The notes: generated by a model not told the origin, from the sequence alone. A stretch of 34,155 bases of DNA from Oscillospiraceae bacterium (GCA_017440525.1 JAFSHB010000110.1:1-34155), one strand, 5' to 3'; positions 1 to 8,000 are shown, numbered from the stretch's first letter. Numbers and translations: made by a program.

Positions 1-13
1 AACTCTCAATAAA
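1..13 (-). rRNA. 16S rRNA, extreme 5' end (partial)
   Basis: Read on the minus strand, bases 13 to 1 are TTTATTGAGAGTT, which matches the start of clostridial 16S rRNA (normally followed by TGATCCTGGCTCAG). The rest of the gene lies outside the window to the left. The upstream promoter and leader (14-300) support this reading. The exact mature 5' end cannot be fixed from these few bases. Confidence 0.8.
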
Positions 14-254
14 TGGTATCTTAAAGACCGAAGTCTCTATGATCGATTATCAAGCATTTGCTCTTAGCAATTACTCAAGAAATTCGTTGGCTATTCTCGC
101 ATTCAAACAATTCATTGTTTGACCAAAAGAACAACTTTTTTAAAATTGTCCAAGGTGCTTGTTCATGTTTTCGTTGTTTAATTTACAAGGTACACTCGGT
201 ACTTTCGACCGTTTCGCTCACCGCTTCATCGGCGCGGACGCCTCAGCAGCGAAC
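14..254 (-). promoter_or_regulatory. rRNA operon leader with boxA-like antitermination site
   Basis: This is the transcribed leader between the rRNA promoter and 16S rRNA, read leftwards. It has no credible gene; the short open frames here lack ribosome binding sites. On the minus strand TGTTCTTT (133-126) resembles the boxA element of Bacillus-type rRNA leaders. It is followed by a 7-bp hairpin (104-110 pairing with 115-121, loop TTCA). Close to 16S there is an AGAC-TTCG-GTCT tetraloop hairpin, likely part of the 16S processing structure. The leader assignment is firm from context; the boxA assignment rests on similarity to the consensus only. Confidence 0.7.
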
Positions 255-260
255 TTTGAT

Positions 261-289
261 ATGATATCACAGGCATCCCCATCTGTCAA
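261..289 (-). promoter_or_regulatory. sigma-A promoter of the rRNA operon
   Basis: On the minus strand there is a perfect -35 TTGACA (289-284), a 17-base spacer, and a -10 TATCAT (266-261) with an extended TGA directly before it. The stretch upstream (290-330 on plus) is A/T-rich on the minus strand, with runs of A that resemble an UP element. Transcription would start near base 254 and run left into 16S rRNA. Confidence 0.8.
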
Positions 290-430
290 GAACTTTTTTC
301 AAATTCTTTCAGGTTTTTTCTGTGCTATCCGCGCTCCATCCGAAGCGCTTGCATATAATATCATTTTATCCCAACATTGTCAACTGTTTTTTGAAATTTT
401 CTCATTATTTTTCCAACTTTTTTCGCGAAA

Positions 431-474
431 ACAAAATATTGAGACAAGGCTCGACCCTTGCCTCAATATTTTGT
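431..474. repeat. 19-bp inverted repeat, possible bidirectional terminator
   Basis: Arms 431-449 and 456-474 pair over 19 bp with one mismatch, around a 6-base loop. The base of the stem is A/T-rich, so each direction reads a GC-richer stem followed by TTTTGT, as in a bidirectional terminator. It lies between the leftward rRNA promoter and the rightward promoter at 515, where no gene needs terminating. It may insulate the two units or be the remnant of an insertion boundary. Apart from this and the promoters I see nothing in 300-573; a small palindrome TTTTCGCGAAAA lies just before the repeat. Confidence 0.6.
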
Positions 475-514
475 GGCATACACCATCCACATTACGACAA
501 AAACGACCAGCATC

Positions 515-543
515 TTTACGCCTTACGCTTTTGATGCTATGAT
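515..543 (+). promoter_or_regulatory. putative promoter of the helical-protein/kinase cassette
   Basis: TTTACG (515-520), a 17-base spacer and TATGAT (538-543) form a plausible sigma-A promoter. It lies about 30 bases before the start codon at 574, with AAAGGA (559-564) as ribosome binding site. Confidence 0.5.
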
Positions 544-573
544 ACATATATGCCATAGAAAGGATATGCATAT

Positions 574-1914
574 ATGTATCGATATCAGATCACGACAAAG
601 GAGATAGCCGTGCAGGCAGCTGACATCGCCCAAGCCTTCGATCCTCATGAAGCGGCACGATTCCTGACACAGCTCCGCACGGAAAACACATTCTTTGACG
701 GCCTGCAGTCCTGTTTCCCACCCGAGCTGCACATCCTCTCTGCTGATGAGCCCCATATACGCAAGCGCAAACTGAAGGGTCAGATGTCCTTTTTGAAGCA
801 ACGCGCCGAGACACAAGGACTGACCATGCCGGATCTTTACCGGTGGTTCAACGGTTCCGTTGACCTGCACAGCGGAAAAACAGCATGGAAGCCTGAGATC
901 GATATGGATATCACTCGGGACAATCTTTATGCATTGTGTGCGATACTTGGATACAACAAGGCGCAGACCGGAGACTTCTTTCAAAAGATCGCGTTTCTCT
1001 CCCCATGGAACCGCAAAGTATGGCGAGAGCTCGTGTATGAATATCACATCTCTCACCTAAAAAAAGACTGGTACAGGACCCCTGGTGCAAATTGGTATTT
1101 GAAAAGCATCGCCACGATCGAACAGATCCTACAGGCACGCAGGGAGCTCGCTTCGCAGCCTGCCCCCCATGGACCGCCGATCACGGTGGTCTATACGGAG
1201 CAAGTGCGTAAGCAGATAGCGGACATCCACTCCGAGACCGAGTTGAAGGAATATATCCTGACCCATTGGGATACCTTCAGGCCGCAGAACTTCAGGCAGA
1301 CCATCTATGACATGATCCTCGGGCAATACGAAGCATGTCTTCCGCATGTATACGGCGAAAAAGTCGATAAAGAGAGCATAGACAAGCTGAAGCCTCACAC
1401 GGTCCTTTCCACGATCCTCGACTGCGCCGAGGAAACACCTTCATACAGCACAGATGTGTCCTTGCCCAAATGCGCTGCCCTCAGAAAAAAAGAGCTATAT
1501 AAAGACCTGGTCGCCATCATAAAGCGCTGTGAGAAAGGCGCTGTTCCCGATGACACCGACGGCACGATCAGCGATGCACGACTGCGGAAGCTGCTTTTGA
1601 CATTGGTCTTTTACCTTTTTTATGCCGACCGCCGCGTCGCACTTTGCGGTGGCGACCGAAGCCATCCCGAAAATGGCTTCGTTCGTGAAAAGGCCGAACG
1701 CATCGATCACTCCGCCCTGTTCGAAGACTTTTGCGACCATGCCAACGCCACGCTGTTTGACGCAGGCTTTCCCGAGCTGTATCAGCGCAACAGCGTAGAC
1801 TGCCTGTTTTTACTCGCTGCGAGCACACCGCAGCCGCTCAGCGCACTTCGCGAGATGGTCAACACATCACACGGCGACACAGGCGCAGATAAGGGAGATC
1901 TCCATGACACATAA
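574..1914 (+). CDS. helical protein of unknown function, possible divergent HTH, partner of kinase-STAND protein
   Basis: A 446-aa protein with no signal peptide or membrane segment, predicted cytoplasmic and largely helical. I do not recognise a family with certainty. Residues about 81-140 (LTMPDLYRWF ... ITRDNLYALCAILGY ... FFQKI) resemble a divergent Xre-type helix-turn-helix: the pattern 'xRDNLYxLCxxLG' is typical of the C-terminal helices of such domains. The rest (160-446) is charged and helical, with a hydrophobic helix LLLTLVFYLFYADRR around 340. ATG at 574 is chosen because AAAGGA lies 9 bases upstream. The end overlaps the start of the kinase-STAND gene by 11 bases, so the two are almost certainly translated together and act together. 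It could be a DNA-binding regulator, an adaptor or a kinase substrate of the downstream protein. Function is unknown. Confidence 0.75.
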   Translation: MYRYQITTKEIAVQAADIAQAFDPHEAARFLTQLRTENTFFDGLQSCFPPELHILSADEPHIRKRKLKGQMSFLKQRAETQGLTMPDLYRWFNGSVDLHSGKTAWKPEIDMDITRDNLYALCAILGYNKAQTGDFFQKIAFLSPWNRKVWRELVYEYHISHLKKDWYRTPGANWYLKSIATIEQILQARRELASQPAPHGPPITVVYTEQVRKQIADIHSETELKEYILTHWDTFRPQNFRQTIYDMILGQYEACLPHVYGEKVDKESIDKLKPHTVLSTILDCAEETPSYSTDVSLPKCAALRKKELYKDLVAIIKRCEKGAVPDDTDGTISDARLRKLLLTLVFYLFYADRRVALCGGDRSHPENGFVREKAERIDHSALFEDFCDHANATLFDAGFPELYQRNSVDCLFLLAASTPQPLSALREMVNTSHGDTGADKGDLHDT

Positions 1915-4900
1915 CGATAAGACGATCGAGCTGTACGAGATCGTCATCACCCACGATGACACGGCTGCCCCCCGTGAAGCATATACAGGCAATCGCACCG
2001 TGTTCCAACTGCTCAAGAACACCGGCACCGGAAGCAGCTGCGCCGTATACCGCGCAAAAAGAGCCGATGGCACCGGAGGCTCCGTGCTGCTCAAGTGCTG
2101 TCTTTCCGTAGAACAAGACGCACAGACCCGCTTTTTACAAACTGTTTTGCGGCAATACACGCTGTTGGAGGATGTCAACGGTATCGCACCGCTCATCGGC
2201 ACCTATCGCGGGAACGATGGGCATCTGTGGACACTGCACAGCTATGAGCACGGTGCACCATATAACGAAATGCAAGAAAAGGACCTGCATCAGCTGCTGC
2301 GCAACACCAGATACATCGCACAAACGATCCGCCGCAGCCATCAGCAGGGTTTTTTGCATTTGGATATCACCCCGGGCAATGTTTTTCTCTACACAGCAGG
2401 CAGCGGCAAAGAGGGCGCCGCCATCGTGGATTGCGACAGCTTCATCCACTGCAACGACATCCTCGATCCGCAGGTGCCGCTCTATACCTCCGACGCCTAC
2501 GGCGCGTATGAGGTGCGTATGAACAAGCGCCATAAGATCGGACCTGCGGCAGATGTATATTCGTTCGGCGTGATCGTGTTTGAGAAGCTCTTTGGCCGCT
2601 TGCCTGACCGTCTGCTGGAAGGGAACGGCGCAGCCTGTTATCGGTTTGAGCAGAGTCCCATGTACGACCAGATGAGCGCCAAAGTCAAAGCTCTGTTGAC
2701 CGGGTTTTTCGACCGCACCATATGCACCGGGCTCAACGGACGCTTCCAGTCGATGGACGAAGTCATCACGCAGCTGGAAACTCTGATTGGGCTGACCAGC
2801 CCTCAGAACAGAAGACGCCCCAGACTTTGTAAGCGCAGCATCCGCCCCACACAGTCCGCGGAATATCTCCTCGTTCGCCAGGCGCTGCTGACCGAACTCG
2901 AGCAGGTGCTCTTCCGCGACGATCGTGTTGCCGTTTTGGTCGGCGCCAATGGCACCGGAAAATCTGAACTCGCCAGATATTTCGCGCAGCTCCACGAGGA
3001 TAGATTCGATAGCATCGAGCTTATCGTCATGCAAGCAACGACGCCGCCCCGGACGGCAGATGATATCATCTCGCAAATGCGCTTTTTGGACTGCAACGCC
3101 GCCCCCATGCGGGCCGATGTGATACGGCAGCTGGACGAACACGCGCTCCTCATCATAGACCATTTCGATCTCGATGATACGACAGTGCTTCGCGCATTGA
3201 GCGATCTCATTTCCAATTCCGGGGGATCGAAGATCATCATCACGACATGCTACGAGCATGTGGCACAGCTTTCCGGCGTCAAACGAATCGCCGTCGGAGG
3301 TGCTGAAGAAGAAAGTCTGGAGCTGTTTCATAAGATCTGTAACCGCAGTTACGATGAGGCGGAAATGAACCATCTAAAAAAACTGCTCAAACGCTTCGGC
3401 TCCAATCTGTTTGCCACAGATCTGATCGCGCGGACGCTGATGGAATACCCACAAACGACGCCGCAGAGCCTTTGGGAAAGCTGTCTGGAAAAACGCGTGC
3501 TCACAGAACAGTCATCGACAGACGGATATATCCTTTTTTCCACAAAGGATGAGGCTTACCGCGCAGACAGCTACAGCGACCACATCAAGGCCCTGTACAC
3601 AAATGTGCTGCAGCACCCCTTTTCTTCCATCGAGCGGCGTTTGATGGCGCTCCTCTCAGCATCGCCCGGTGCGTTTTTCGACGCAGACATCATCTGTCAG
3701 ATCCTCGGCGACGACCGCGCCCACCAAGAGGTCAGAGCAGCCCTCAACCGTTTCACCGCACGCAACTGGGTGCAAAAAGATATGCGCAACGGGAAGCAGA
3801 CGATCGCGATCAGCTCGCTGCTCTACGAAGCGCTCCGGGATAGCGGCATGACCATGATGTTCCCCTCAGACGAAATGCTGCTCCTTCGCAATCTCTGCAC
3901 GATCGTAGACCTCCCCAACTTTGATGACTACCGTCGCCTCATCCGTGCCAAGGTGCGCCCTTTCGAGCTGAATGTCCCGCCTGTCCACATGCTCACCTTT
4001 ATCAGTCGGCTGGACCTGGTGCTGCGCCTTCGGATCTTCCGGCATATGGATGTGGGGAGCATAAAGGGGCCGCTGTTGTTTGGCATGAGCTATGTGGATT
4101 CAGATGTGGAATACTGGGTCTATCTGACCGAAGAAAATGTCACCGTGCGCTATTTCCATCTACGAAGAGGGTATGATATCACCCCTGACGATCTGATGCC
4201 GGTGCATATGGAGCTGACGGAAAAACAGGGGCGCGCGGAAGAGCGCAGCTATCTGCATTTTGTCCTGCAAAAAAACATATGCGCATACCATTTGGATCTG
4301 AGGACTTCTACGCTGTATACCTGCAAGGCAGCGTACCTCGATCTGTGGGAGCTGTTCTCCGACGCCCGCTTAAGACCGTACACCATTTTGGAAGGACCAT
4401 TTAACGGCGGCTTTTCGCCACAGAACATGGACACGATCGGTCCGATGGCATTCCGGCGCGCACGCACCTGGCTAAAGGCCGTTGCGATCCCCGGCAGTGT
4501 CACCACCATCGAACCGCTGGCCTTCGCAGGCTGCACCGGGCTGGAACAGATATGCTTCTGCGCGCCCCACAACCTCAAGACCATCCGGACCTACGCCTTC
4601 GCTTTCTGCGGACTGAAGGAGCTCCTGCTGCCCGAAGGGATCGAGACGATCGAGGACCGTGCCTTTAGTAACTGCGCATGGCTTCGCTGTGTGCGCCTTC
4701 CGAATTCGCTCAAACGCATCGCGCCATTCCTGTTCTCCGGAAACTTTTCTCTTTCACAGATCCACATTCCCGCCGACATAGAGCAGATCGATGAGACAGC
4801 ATTCTTCTCCTGCCGCCAACTGCACCATATCAGTTACCCGCCCAATACTGTCAGGACCTCTACGAGACCAAGCGGCGATATCCAGACAGATCTGGAAAAA

Positions 4901-4987
4901 TGGGGCGATCTCCCGGTCTGGTCCGCCAACGGTTCCTATAGGATGTGGAGCGAATACCGGTTCCGCAAACCGACCCCCGGTCTGTGA
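1904..4987 (+). CDS. protein kinase - STAND NTPase - LRR_5 fusion protein
   Basis: A 1027-aa cytoplasmic protein with three recognisable parts. (1) Kinase fold, about 30-295: Gly loop GTGSSCAVY (41-49), beta-3 Lys64, catalytic loop HLDITPGN (152-159, D154, N159), metal-binding D176 in VDCD instead of DFG, an APE-like YEV (202-204) and DVYSFG (217-222). (2) STAND/NB-ARC-like NTPase, about 320-650: Walker A GANGTGKS (347-354), Walker B LLIID (415-419), sensor-like GSKIIITTC (441-449), then a probable winged helix (575-645). (3) About 845-980: BspA-type LRR_5 repeats (e.g. IPGSVTTIEPLAFAGC, LPEGIETIEDRAFSNC). Residues 690-845 match nothing I know. The architecture parallels NLR immune receptors and bacterial Avs-like STAND proteins: sensor repeats, NTPase switch, effector/signalling domain. 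It overlaps the upstream gene by 11 bases. A defence or stress-signalling role is inference. Confidence 0.85.
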   Translation: MTHNDKTIELYEIVITHDDTAAPREAYTGNRTVFQLLKNTGTGSSCAVYRAKRADGTGGSVLLKCCLSVEQDAQTRFLQTVLRQYTLLEDVNGIAPLIGTYRGNDGHLWTLHSYEHGAPYNEMQEKDLHQLLRNTRYIAQTIRRSHQQGFLHLDITPGNVFLYTAGSGKEGAAIVDCDSFIHCNDILDPQVPLYTSDAYGAYEVRMNKRHKIGPAADVYSFGVIVFEKLFGRLPDRLLEGNGAACYRFEQSPMYDQMSAKVKALLTGFFDRTICTGLNGRFQSMDEVITQLETLIGLTSPQNRRRPRLCKRSIRPTQSAEYLLVRQALLTELEQVLFRDDRVAVLVGANGTGKSELARYFAQLHEDRFDSIELIVMQATTPPRTADDIISQMRFLDCNAAPMRADVIRQLDEHALLIIDHFDLDDTTVLRALSDLISNSGGSKIIITTCYEHVAQLSGVKRIAVGGAEEESLELFHKICNRSYDEAEMNHLKKLLKRFGSNLFATDLIARTLMEYPQTTPQSLWESCLEKRVLTEQSSTDGYILFSTKDEAYRADSYSDHIKALYTNVLQHPFSSIERRLMALLSASPGAFFDADIICQILGDDRAHQEVRAALNRFTARNWVQKDMRNGKQTIAISSLLYEALRDSGMTMMFPSDEMLLLRNLCTIVDLPNFDDYRRLIRAKVRPFELNVPPVHMLTFISRLDLVLRLRIFRHMDVGSIKGPLLFGMSYVDSDVEYWVYLTEENVTVRYFHLRRGYDITPDDLMPVHMELTEKQGRAEERSYLHFVLQKNICAYHLDLRTSTLYTCKAAYLDLWELFSDARLRPYTILEGPFNGGFSPQNMDTIGPMAFRRARTWLKAVAIPGSVTTIEPLAFAGCTGLEQICFCAPHNLKTIRTYAFAFCGLKELLLPEGIETIEDRAFSNCAWLRCVRLPNSLKRIAPFLFSGNFSLSQIHIPADIEQIDETAFFSCRQLHHISYPPNTVRTSTRPSGDIQTDLEKWGDLPVWSANGSYRMWSEYRFRKPTPGL

Positions 4988-4992
4988 CCGGC

Positions 4993-5034
4993 AATACCGC
5001 ATCTGTCGCAGACCTGTGCGACAGATGCGGTATT
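4993..5034 (+). terminator. strong hairpin terminator after kinase-STAND gene
   Basis: A perfect 18-bp inverted repeat (4993-5010 with 5017-5034, loop GACCTG) begins 5 bases after the kinase-STAND stop codon. It is followed by only a short T-rich stretch (CTTTC). It closes the two-gene cassette. Confidence 0.75.
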
Positions 5035-5107
5035 CTTTCATAGCGACACGGCCTTCACTTTCACGATGCGATCGACCAAAGTTTTTGATCATTAAGGCAA
5101 AGCTCCA

Positions 5108-5136
5108 TTTACAAGGGCAATAAAAGATCGTATTTT
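5108..5136 (+). promoter_or_regulatory. promoter of the secreted M23/ricin-type protein
   Basis: TTTACA (5108-5113), a 17-base spacer and TATTTT (5131-5136) lie about 60 bases upstream of the start codon at 5195. A GAGG ribosome binding site is at 5184-5187. Confidence 0.55.
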
Positions 5137-5194
5137 TATCACAACGAGGCCTCGTCCTCGCAACACAAAACGATCATGAAAGTGAGGAAAAACT

Positions 5195-6502
5195 ATGAAG
5201 ACCATTTTTATCCGATCCGTAAGCTGCATCCTGCTCATCCTTTTGATGGCATCCTTCGCGCTCCCCGCAGCCGCAGCGACCAAATCCCCCTATGTTGCCG
5301 CCGATGGCTATGAGCAGGCCGTATTCGGCATGGACAGCGATATCCTCAATGTTTCACAGGGACTCCACTCCGGAAACGCGATCGATATCTCAGGAAAAGA
5401 TAAAAACGCAGAATGGATGCTGGCCCCTTTTTCCTGTGTCGTCAAGCGTGTTTATGCAAGCGCCAACTGTCACGCCATCTTCTTTGAAAGCTCGGCTCCC
5501 GTCCATCTGGCAAACGGTCAGAGCTCCTATGTGACGATGCTGCTGATCCACATGGATGATATCTCATCATTTAAAACTGGTCAAAGATTTACGCAATATG
5601 AGCGTTTCTACAAAGAAGGCAACTTCGGAAGCGAAACCAACTATTCCTTTGGCAACCATATCCATATCGAGTTTGGTCTTGGCAAATACACCGGATGGAA
5701 GCAGATATCTGCCCGAGACTGGAGCCTGAAAAACAGCGTCGATCCCACGAAGGTCCTCTTCCTGGCACCCGGAACGACCGTGAAGAAGGATGGCGGTCTG
5801 CGCTGGAAACAGCTCACCGCAGCCAACACGGAAACAAAGCTGCAAACGGAGCCCTGTTTCGGTCTCGGCAAAGTGACAGCCGTGAACGGCAGCAAAACAG
5901 CTCCTGCACATACTGGTCCCTATGGTGACAGTGCGATCGTCAAGCGTTATCAGAAAGGCAGCGAGCTCCTGCTCACAGCAATAGTCACCAATGAAGCCGG
6001 AAACCTCTGGTACAAGACCGCTGACGGCTCTTATATCTATTCTGAATATGTCACAGTCGATCCGTTGAAGACCATGGGTATGACCACCGCCAATCTCTCC
6101 CTGAAGAGCGGAAAGACCTACACCCTCACATCCGCTTCCAACGGTCTGTATCTGACGCTGAAAGCACAGAACAAGGCTGCGGCCTCAATGGGCAAAGGCA
6201 AAACAGACACCGCTTTCAAGTTGGTGTATGAGAAGGAATATTGCCGTTGGCGTTTGGCTCCTTCAGGAAGCTCCACACAGTCTTTAAATGGCTATGCGGA
6301 TGCCCCCAAAAACGGCACGAAGCTCGTCTCTTATAAAAACTGCAGCGATCCTACCCAGCGATTCGTCTTCGAAACGCAAGGCCGCTATTATGTGATCCGT
6401 CTCGCCTCAGACCCCAGCCTGGTGGTGACGGCCTTGTCTAACGGAAGTGTTCAACTAAAAACATATCGTGGCGACAAGAGCCAGCTGTGGCGCATCCAGT
6501 AA
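5195..6502 (+). CDS. secreted M23-like metallopeptidase with C-terminal ricin-type beta-trefoil
   Basis: A 435-aa exported protein. Residues 1-28 are a Sec signal peptide (basic start, hydrophobic core, ALPAAAA cleavage region). Residues 40-190 look like a LytM/M23 (lysostaphin-type) domain: LHSGNAIDI (H58, D64), LLIHMDD (H119) and GNHIHIEF (H155, H157). M23 enzymes cut peptide bridges of peptidoglycan. The usual HxxxD spacing is stretched to H-x5-D here, so activity is not certain. Residues 240-290 may be a small SH3-like domain. Residues 300-435 form a ricin-type (RICIN/CBM13) trefoil ending in QLWRIQ, probably a carbohydrate binder. The start is set by GAGG 7 bases upstream. It has its own promoter and is flanked by terminators, so it is monocistronic. 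Likely a cell-wall-associated or secreted hydrolase. Confidence 0.8.
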   Translation: MKTIFIRSVSCILLILLMASFALPAAAATKSPYVAADGYEQAVFGMDSDILNVSQGLHSGNAIDISGKDKNAEWMLAPFSCVVKRVYASANCHAIFFESSAPVHLANGQSSYVTMLLIHMDDISSFKTGQRFTQYERFYKEGNFGSETNYSFGNHIHIEFGLGKYTGWKQISARDWSLKNSVDPTKVLFLAPGTTVKKDGGLRWKQLTAANTETKLQTEPCFGLGKVTAVNGSKTAPAHTGPYGDSAIVKRYQKGSELLLTAIVTNEAGNLWYKTADGSYIYSEYVTVDPLKTMGMTTANLSLKSGKTYTLTSASNGLYLTLKAQNKAAASMGKGKTDTAFKLVYEKEYCRWRLAPSGSSTQSLNGYADAPKNGTKLVSYKNCSDPTQRFVFETQGRYYVIRLASDPSLVVTALSNGSVQLKTYRGDKSQLWRIQ

Positions 6503-6573
6503 AAAGCGCCCCACTGGACACGAGCCCTTTAAGGCTCATACGGTCTTGCCGCAGTCTTTTTCAGCATGACTTC

Positions 6574-6621
6574 AGAATACTCCCCCCTGAAATACACAAT
6601 GAATTTCAGGGGGAGTATTCT
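6574..6621. terminator. bidirectional terminator between convergent genes
   Basis: Arms 6574-6593 and 6603-6621 form a stem of about 19 bp with one bulge, followed by TTTTCT on the plus strand. It lies between the plus-strand M23 gene and the minus-strand GH18 gene. The remaining ~100 bases to 6720 hold nothing I recognise. Confidence 0.75.
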
Positions 6622-6720
6622 TTTCTGTAGCAGAAAACGCAAAGGATCGCGCCTCAATGCCGCAAAATGACAAAACAAGAATCACGCCTGCCATTTTTGT
6701 AGTATTGAGAAAACGCGCCC

Positions 6721-7845
6721 TTACTGTGCAGCTCTCCAGCGGTCGGCGATCAGCTCGTAGCCGGGGCGGAACCAGGGCATGACGGTCCAGATGCCCACAC
6801 CGGCAAGGCCGAACTCCTCCACAAGGTCCAGTTTTTTGTTCCACGAACGGACATCCTCGAACCAGACCACATGGCGGATGCCGTTGAGATCCGTGTACTG
6901 GAACCACGGCGACTGGGAGGGGTTATCGAAGATGATGTTGGTGCGCTCCCGCTTTGCCAGCTCCACCGCTTCGATACTGCCGATGGTACGCGCCACGGTC
7001 CTTCCGCGCTGGTAGGGCAGCGGCCAATCGTAGCCGTAGTTGGCAAGGCCCAGCAGGATCTTCTCCCGGGGGATGACGGAGACAGCGTACTCCACCACCT
7101 CACGCACACGGCTCAGGGGCGCGACGGCCTGCGGCGGACCGTACTTATAGCCCCATTCGTAGGTCATGAGCAGGACCTTATCGGCGATCTGTCCGATGGC
7201 CTCATAGTCCTTGCCGTCAAAGAGGACGCCCCGCTGGGTGGGGCTCATCTTGGGTGCCAGGCACACAGACACGATCTGGGGCAGCTTCTCCTGTGCCATG
7301 CGGACAAACGCAGTAAATCTATCCCGATCGGAAGCAGGGATGTACTCAAAGTCGATGTTCAGCTCCGTGTAGCCCTTCTCTTCCATGACCGTTTGCAGCT
7401 GCTCCAGCAGCTTCTCCTGTGCCGCTGTGTCTTGGAGCAAGGCGGAGATCAGGTAGTTGCTGAACTGTCCGTCCCGTCCCAGCGGTGTCAGCACCAGCGC
7501 CGTCGGCACATTGGCAGACCTTGCCTGCTGGAGCAAAAAGCGGTCCGTGATGGGCGGCTCGATCAGGTCGCCCTCCGGGGTGAAGCCGTAGGAGAACACA
7601 TCCAGCCTCGTGAGGAAGGGCAGTGTCTCACGCAGTACCCAGGAGCTGATGAAGGGATAGGCGTAGCCCTCCACCGCTTTGGTCAAAGGGCCGTCCTTGA
7701 TACTATTTAATATAAGGAGCGCCTGCCCCTCCACTAAGATATTGGGATCTGGGATCTGATTGAGCCGGGCGATATCCAAGACCGGCACGCCGAACTGCCG
7801 CGACAGGGAATAGAGGGTATCCCCCGGTTTGACTGTGTAGATCAA
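6721..7845 (-). CDS. LysM + glycoside hydrolase family 18 protein (YaaH/SleL-like, spore cortex or cell wall)
   Basis: A 374-aa protein. Residues 2-46 are one LysM domain (YTVKPGDTLYSLSRQFGV), which binds GlcNAc polymers. Residues about 58-370 are a GH18 TIM barrel with the catalytic motif ELNIDFEY (acid E167), and YEWGYKYG and YGYDWPLP strands typical of the YaaH/SleL group. Those enzymes are N-acetylglucosaminidases acting on spore cortex fragments. Bacillus YaaH has two LysM domains, whereas this has one. There is no signal peptide, as in spore-coat YaaH proteins. The start is TTG at 7845, supported by GGAGG 7 bases upstream and by LysM beginning at residue 2; no ATG fits. A spore role suggests a sporulating host, but a vegetative wall role is possible. 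A TATACT-like box lies ~20 bases upstream, too weak to call a promoter. Confidence 0.85.
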   Translation of the reverse strand: MIYTVKPGDTLYSLSRQFGVPVLDIARLNQIPDPNILVEGQALLILNSIKDGPLTKAVEGYAYPFISSWVLRETLPFLTRLDVFSYGFTPEGDLIEPPITDRFLLQQARSANVPTALVLTPLGRDGQFSNYLISALLQDTAAQEKLLEQLQTVMEEKGYTELNIDFEYIPASDRDRFTAFVRMAQEKLPQIVSVCLAPKMSPTQRGVLFDGKDYEAIGQIADKVLLMTYEWGYKYGPPQAVAPLSRVREVVEYAVSVIPREKILLGLANYGYDWPLPYQRGRTVARTIGSIEAVELAKRERTNIIFDNPSQSPWFQYTDLNGIRHVVWFEDVRSWNKKLDLVEEFGLAGVGIWTVMPWFRPGYELIADRWRAAQ

Positions 7846-7920
7846 AAGACCACCTCCAAGTGCAGTATATGCACGAGGTAGCGGAGAGGTTCCCCCGCGG
7901 AGCTCTTGCAGTGCGGTCTT

Positions 7921-7988
7921 GCGGCGGCCGAGGGTCCGGCCGCCCTACAGGTGCGGTGCGTAGGGCCGTCAGACCCCTGACGGCCGCA
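7921..7988. repeat. REP-like palindrome pair (GTAGGG family)
   Basis: Two imperfect palindromes stand close together: one ends in CCGCCCTAC (7921-7949) and one begins GTAGGGCCGTC and ends GACGGCCGC (7960-7988). They are of the same type as at 21155, 21881, 25527 and 27968. They lie between the SLH gene's terminator and the GH18 gene. Confidence 0.75.
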
Positions 7989-8000
7989 TCAGACACACAA

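Noticed and set aside
58-571. Short open frames in the rRNA leader and the gap up to 574
   Set aside because: They lie in the rRNA leader/promoter or across the inverted repeat, have no ribosome binding site and encode no recognisable protein.
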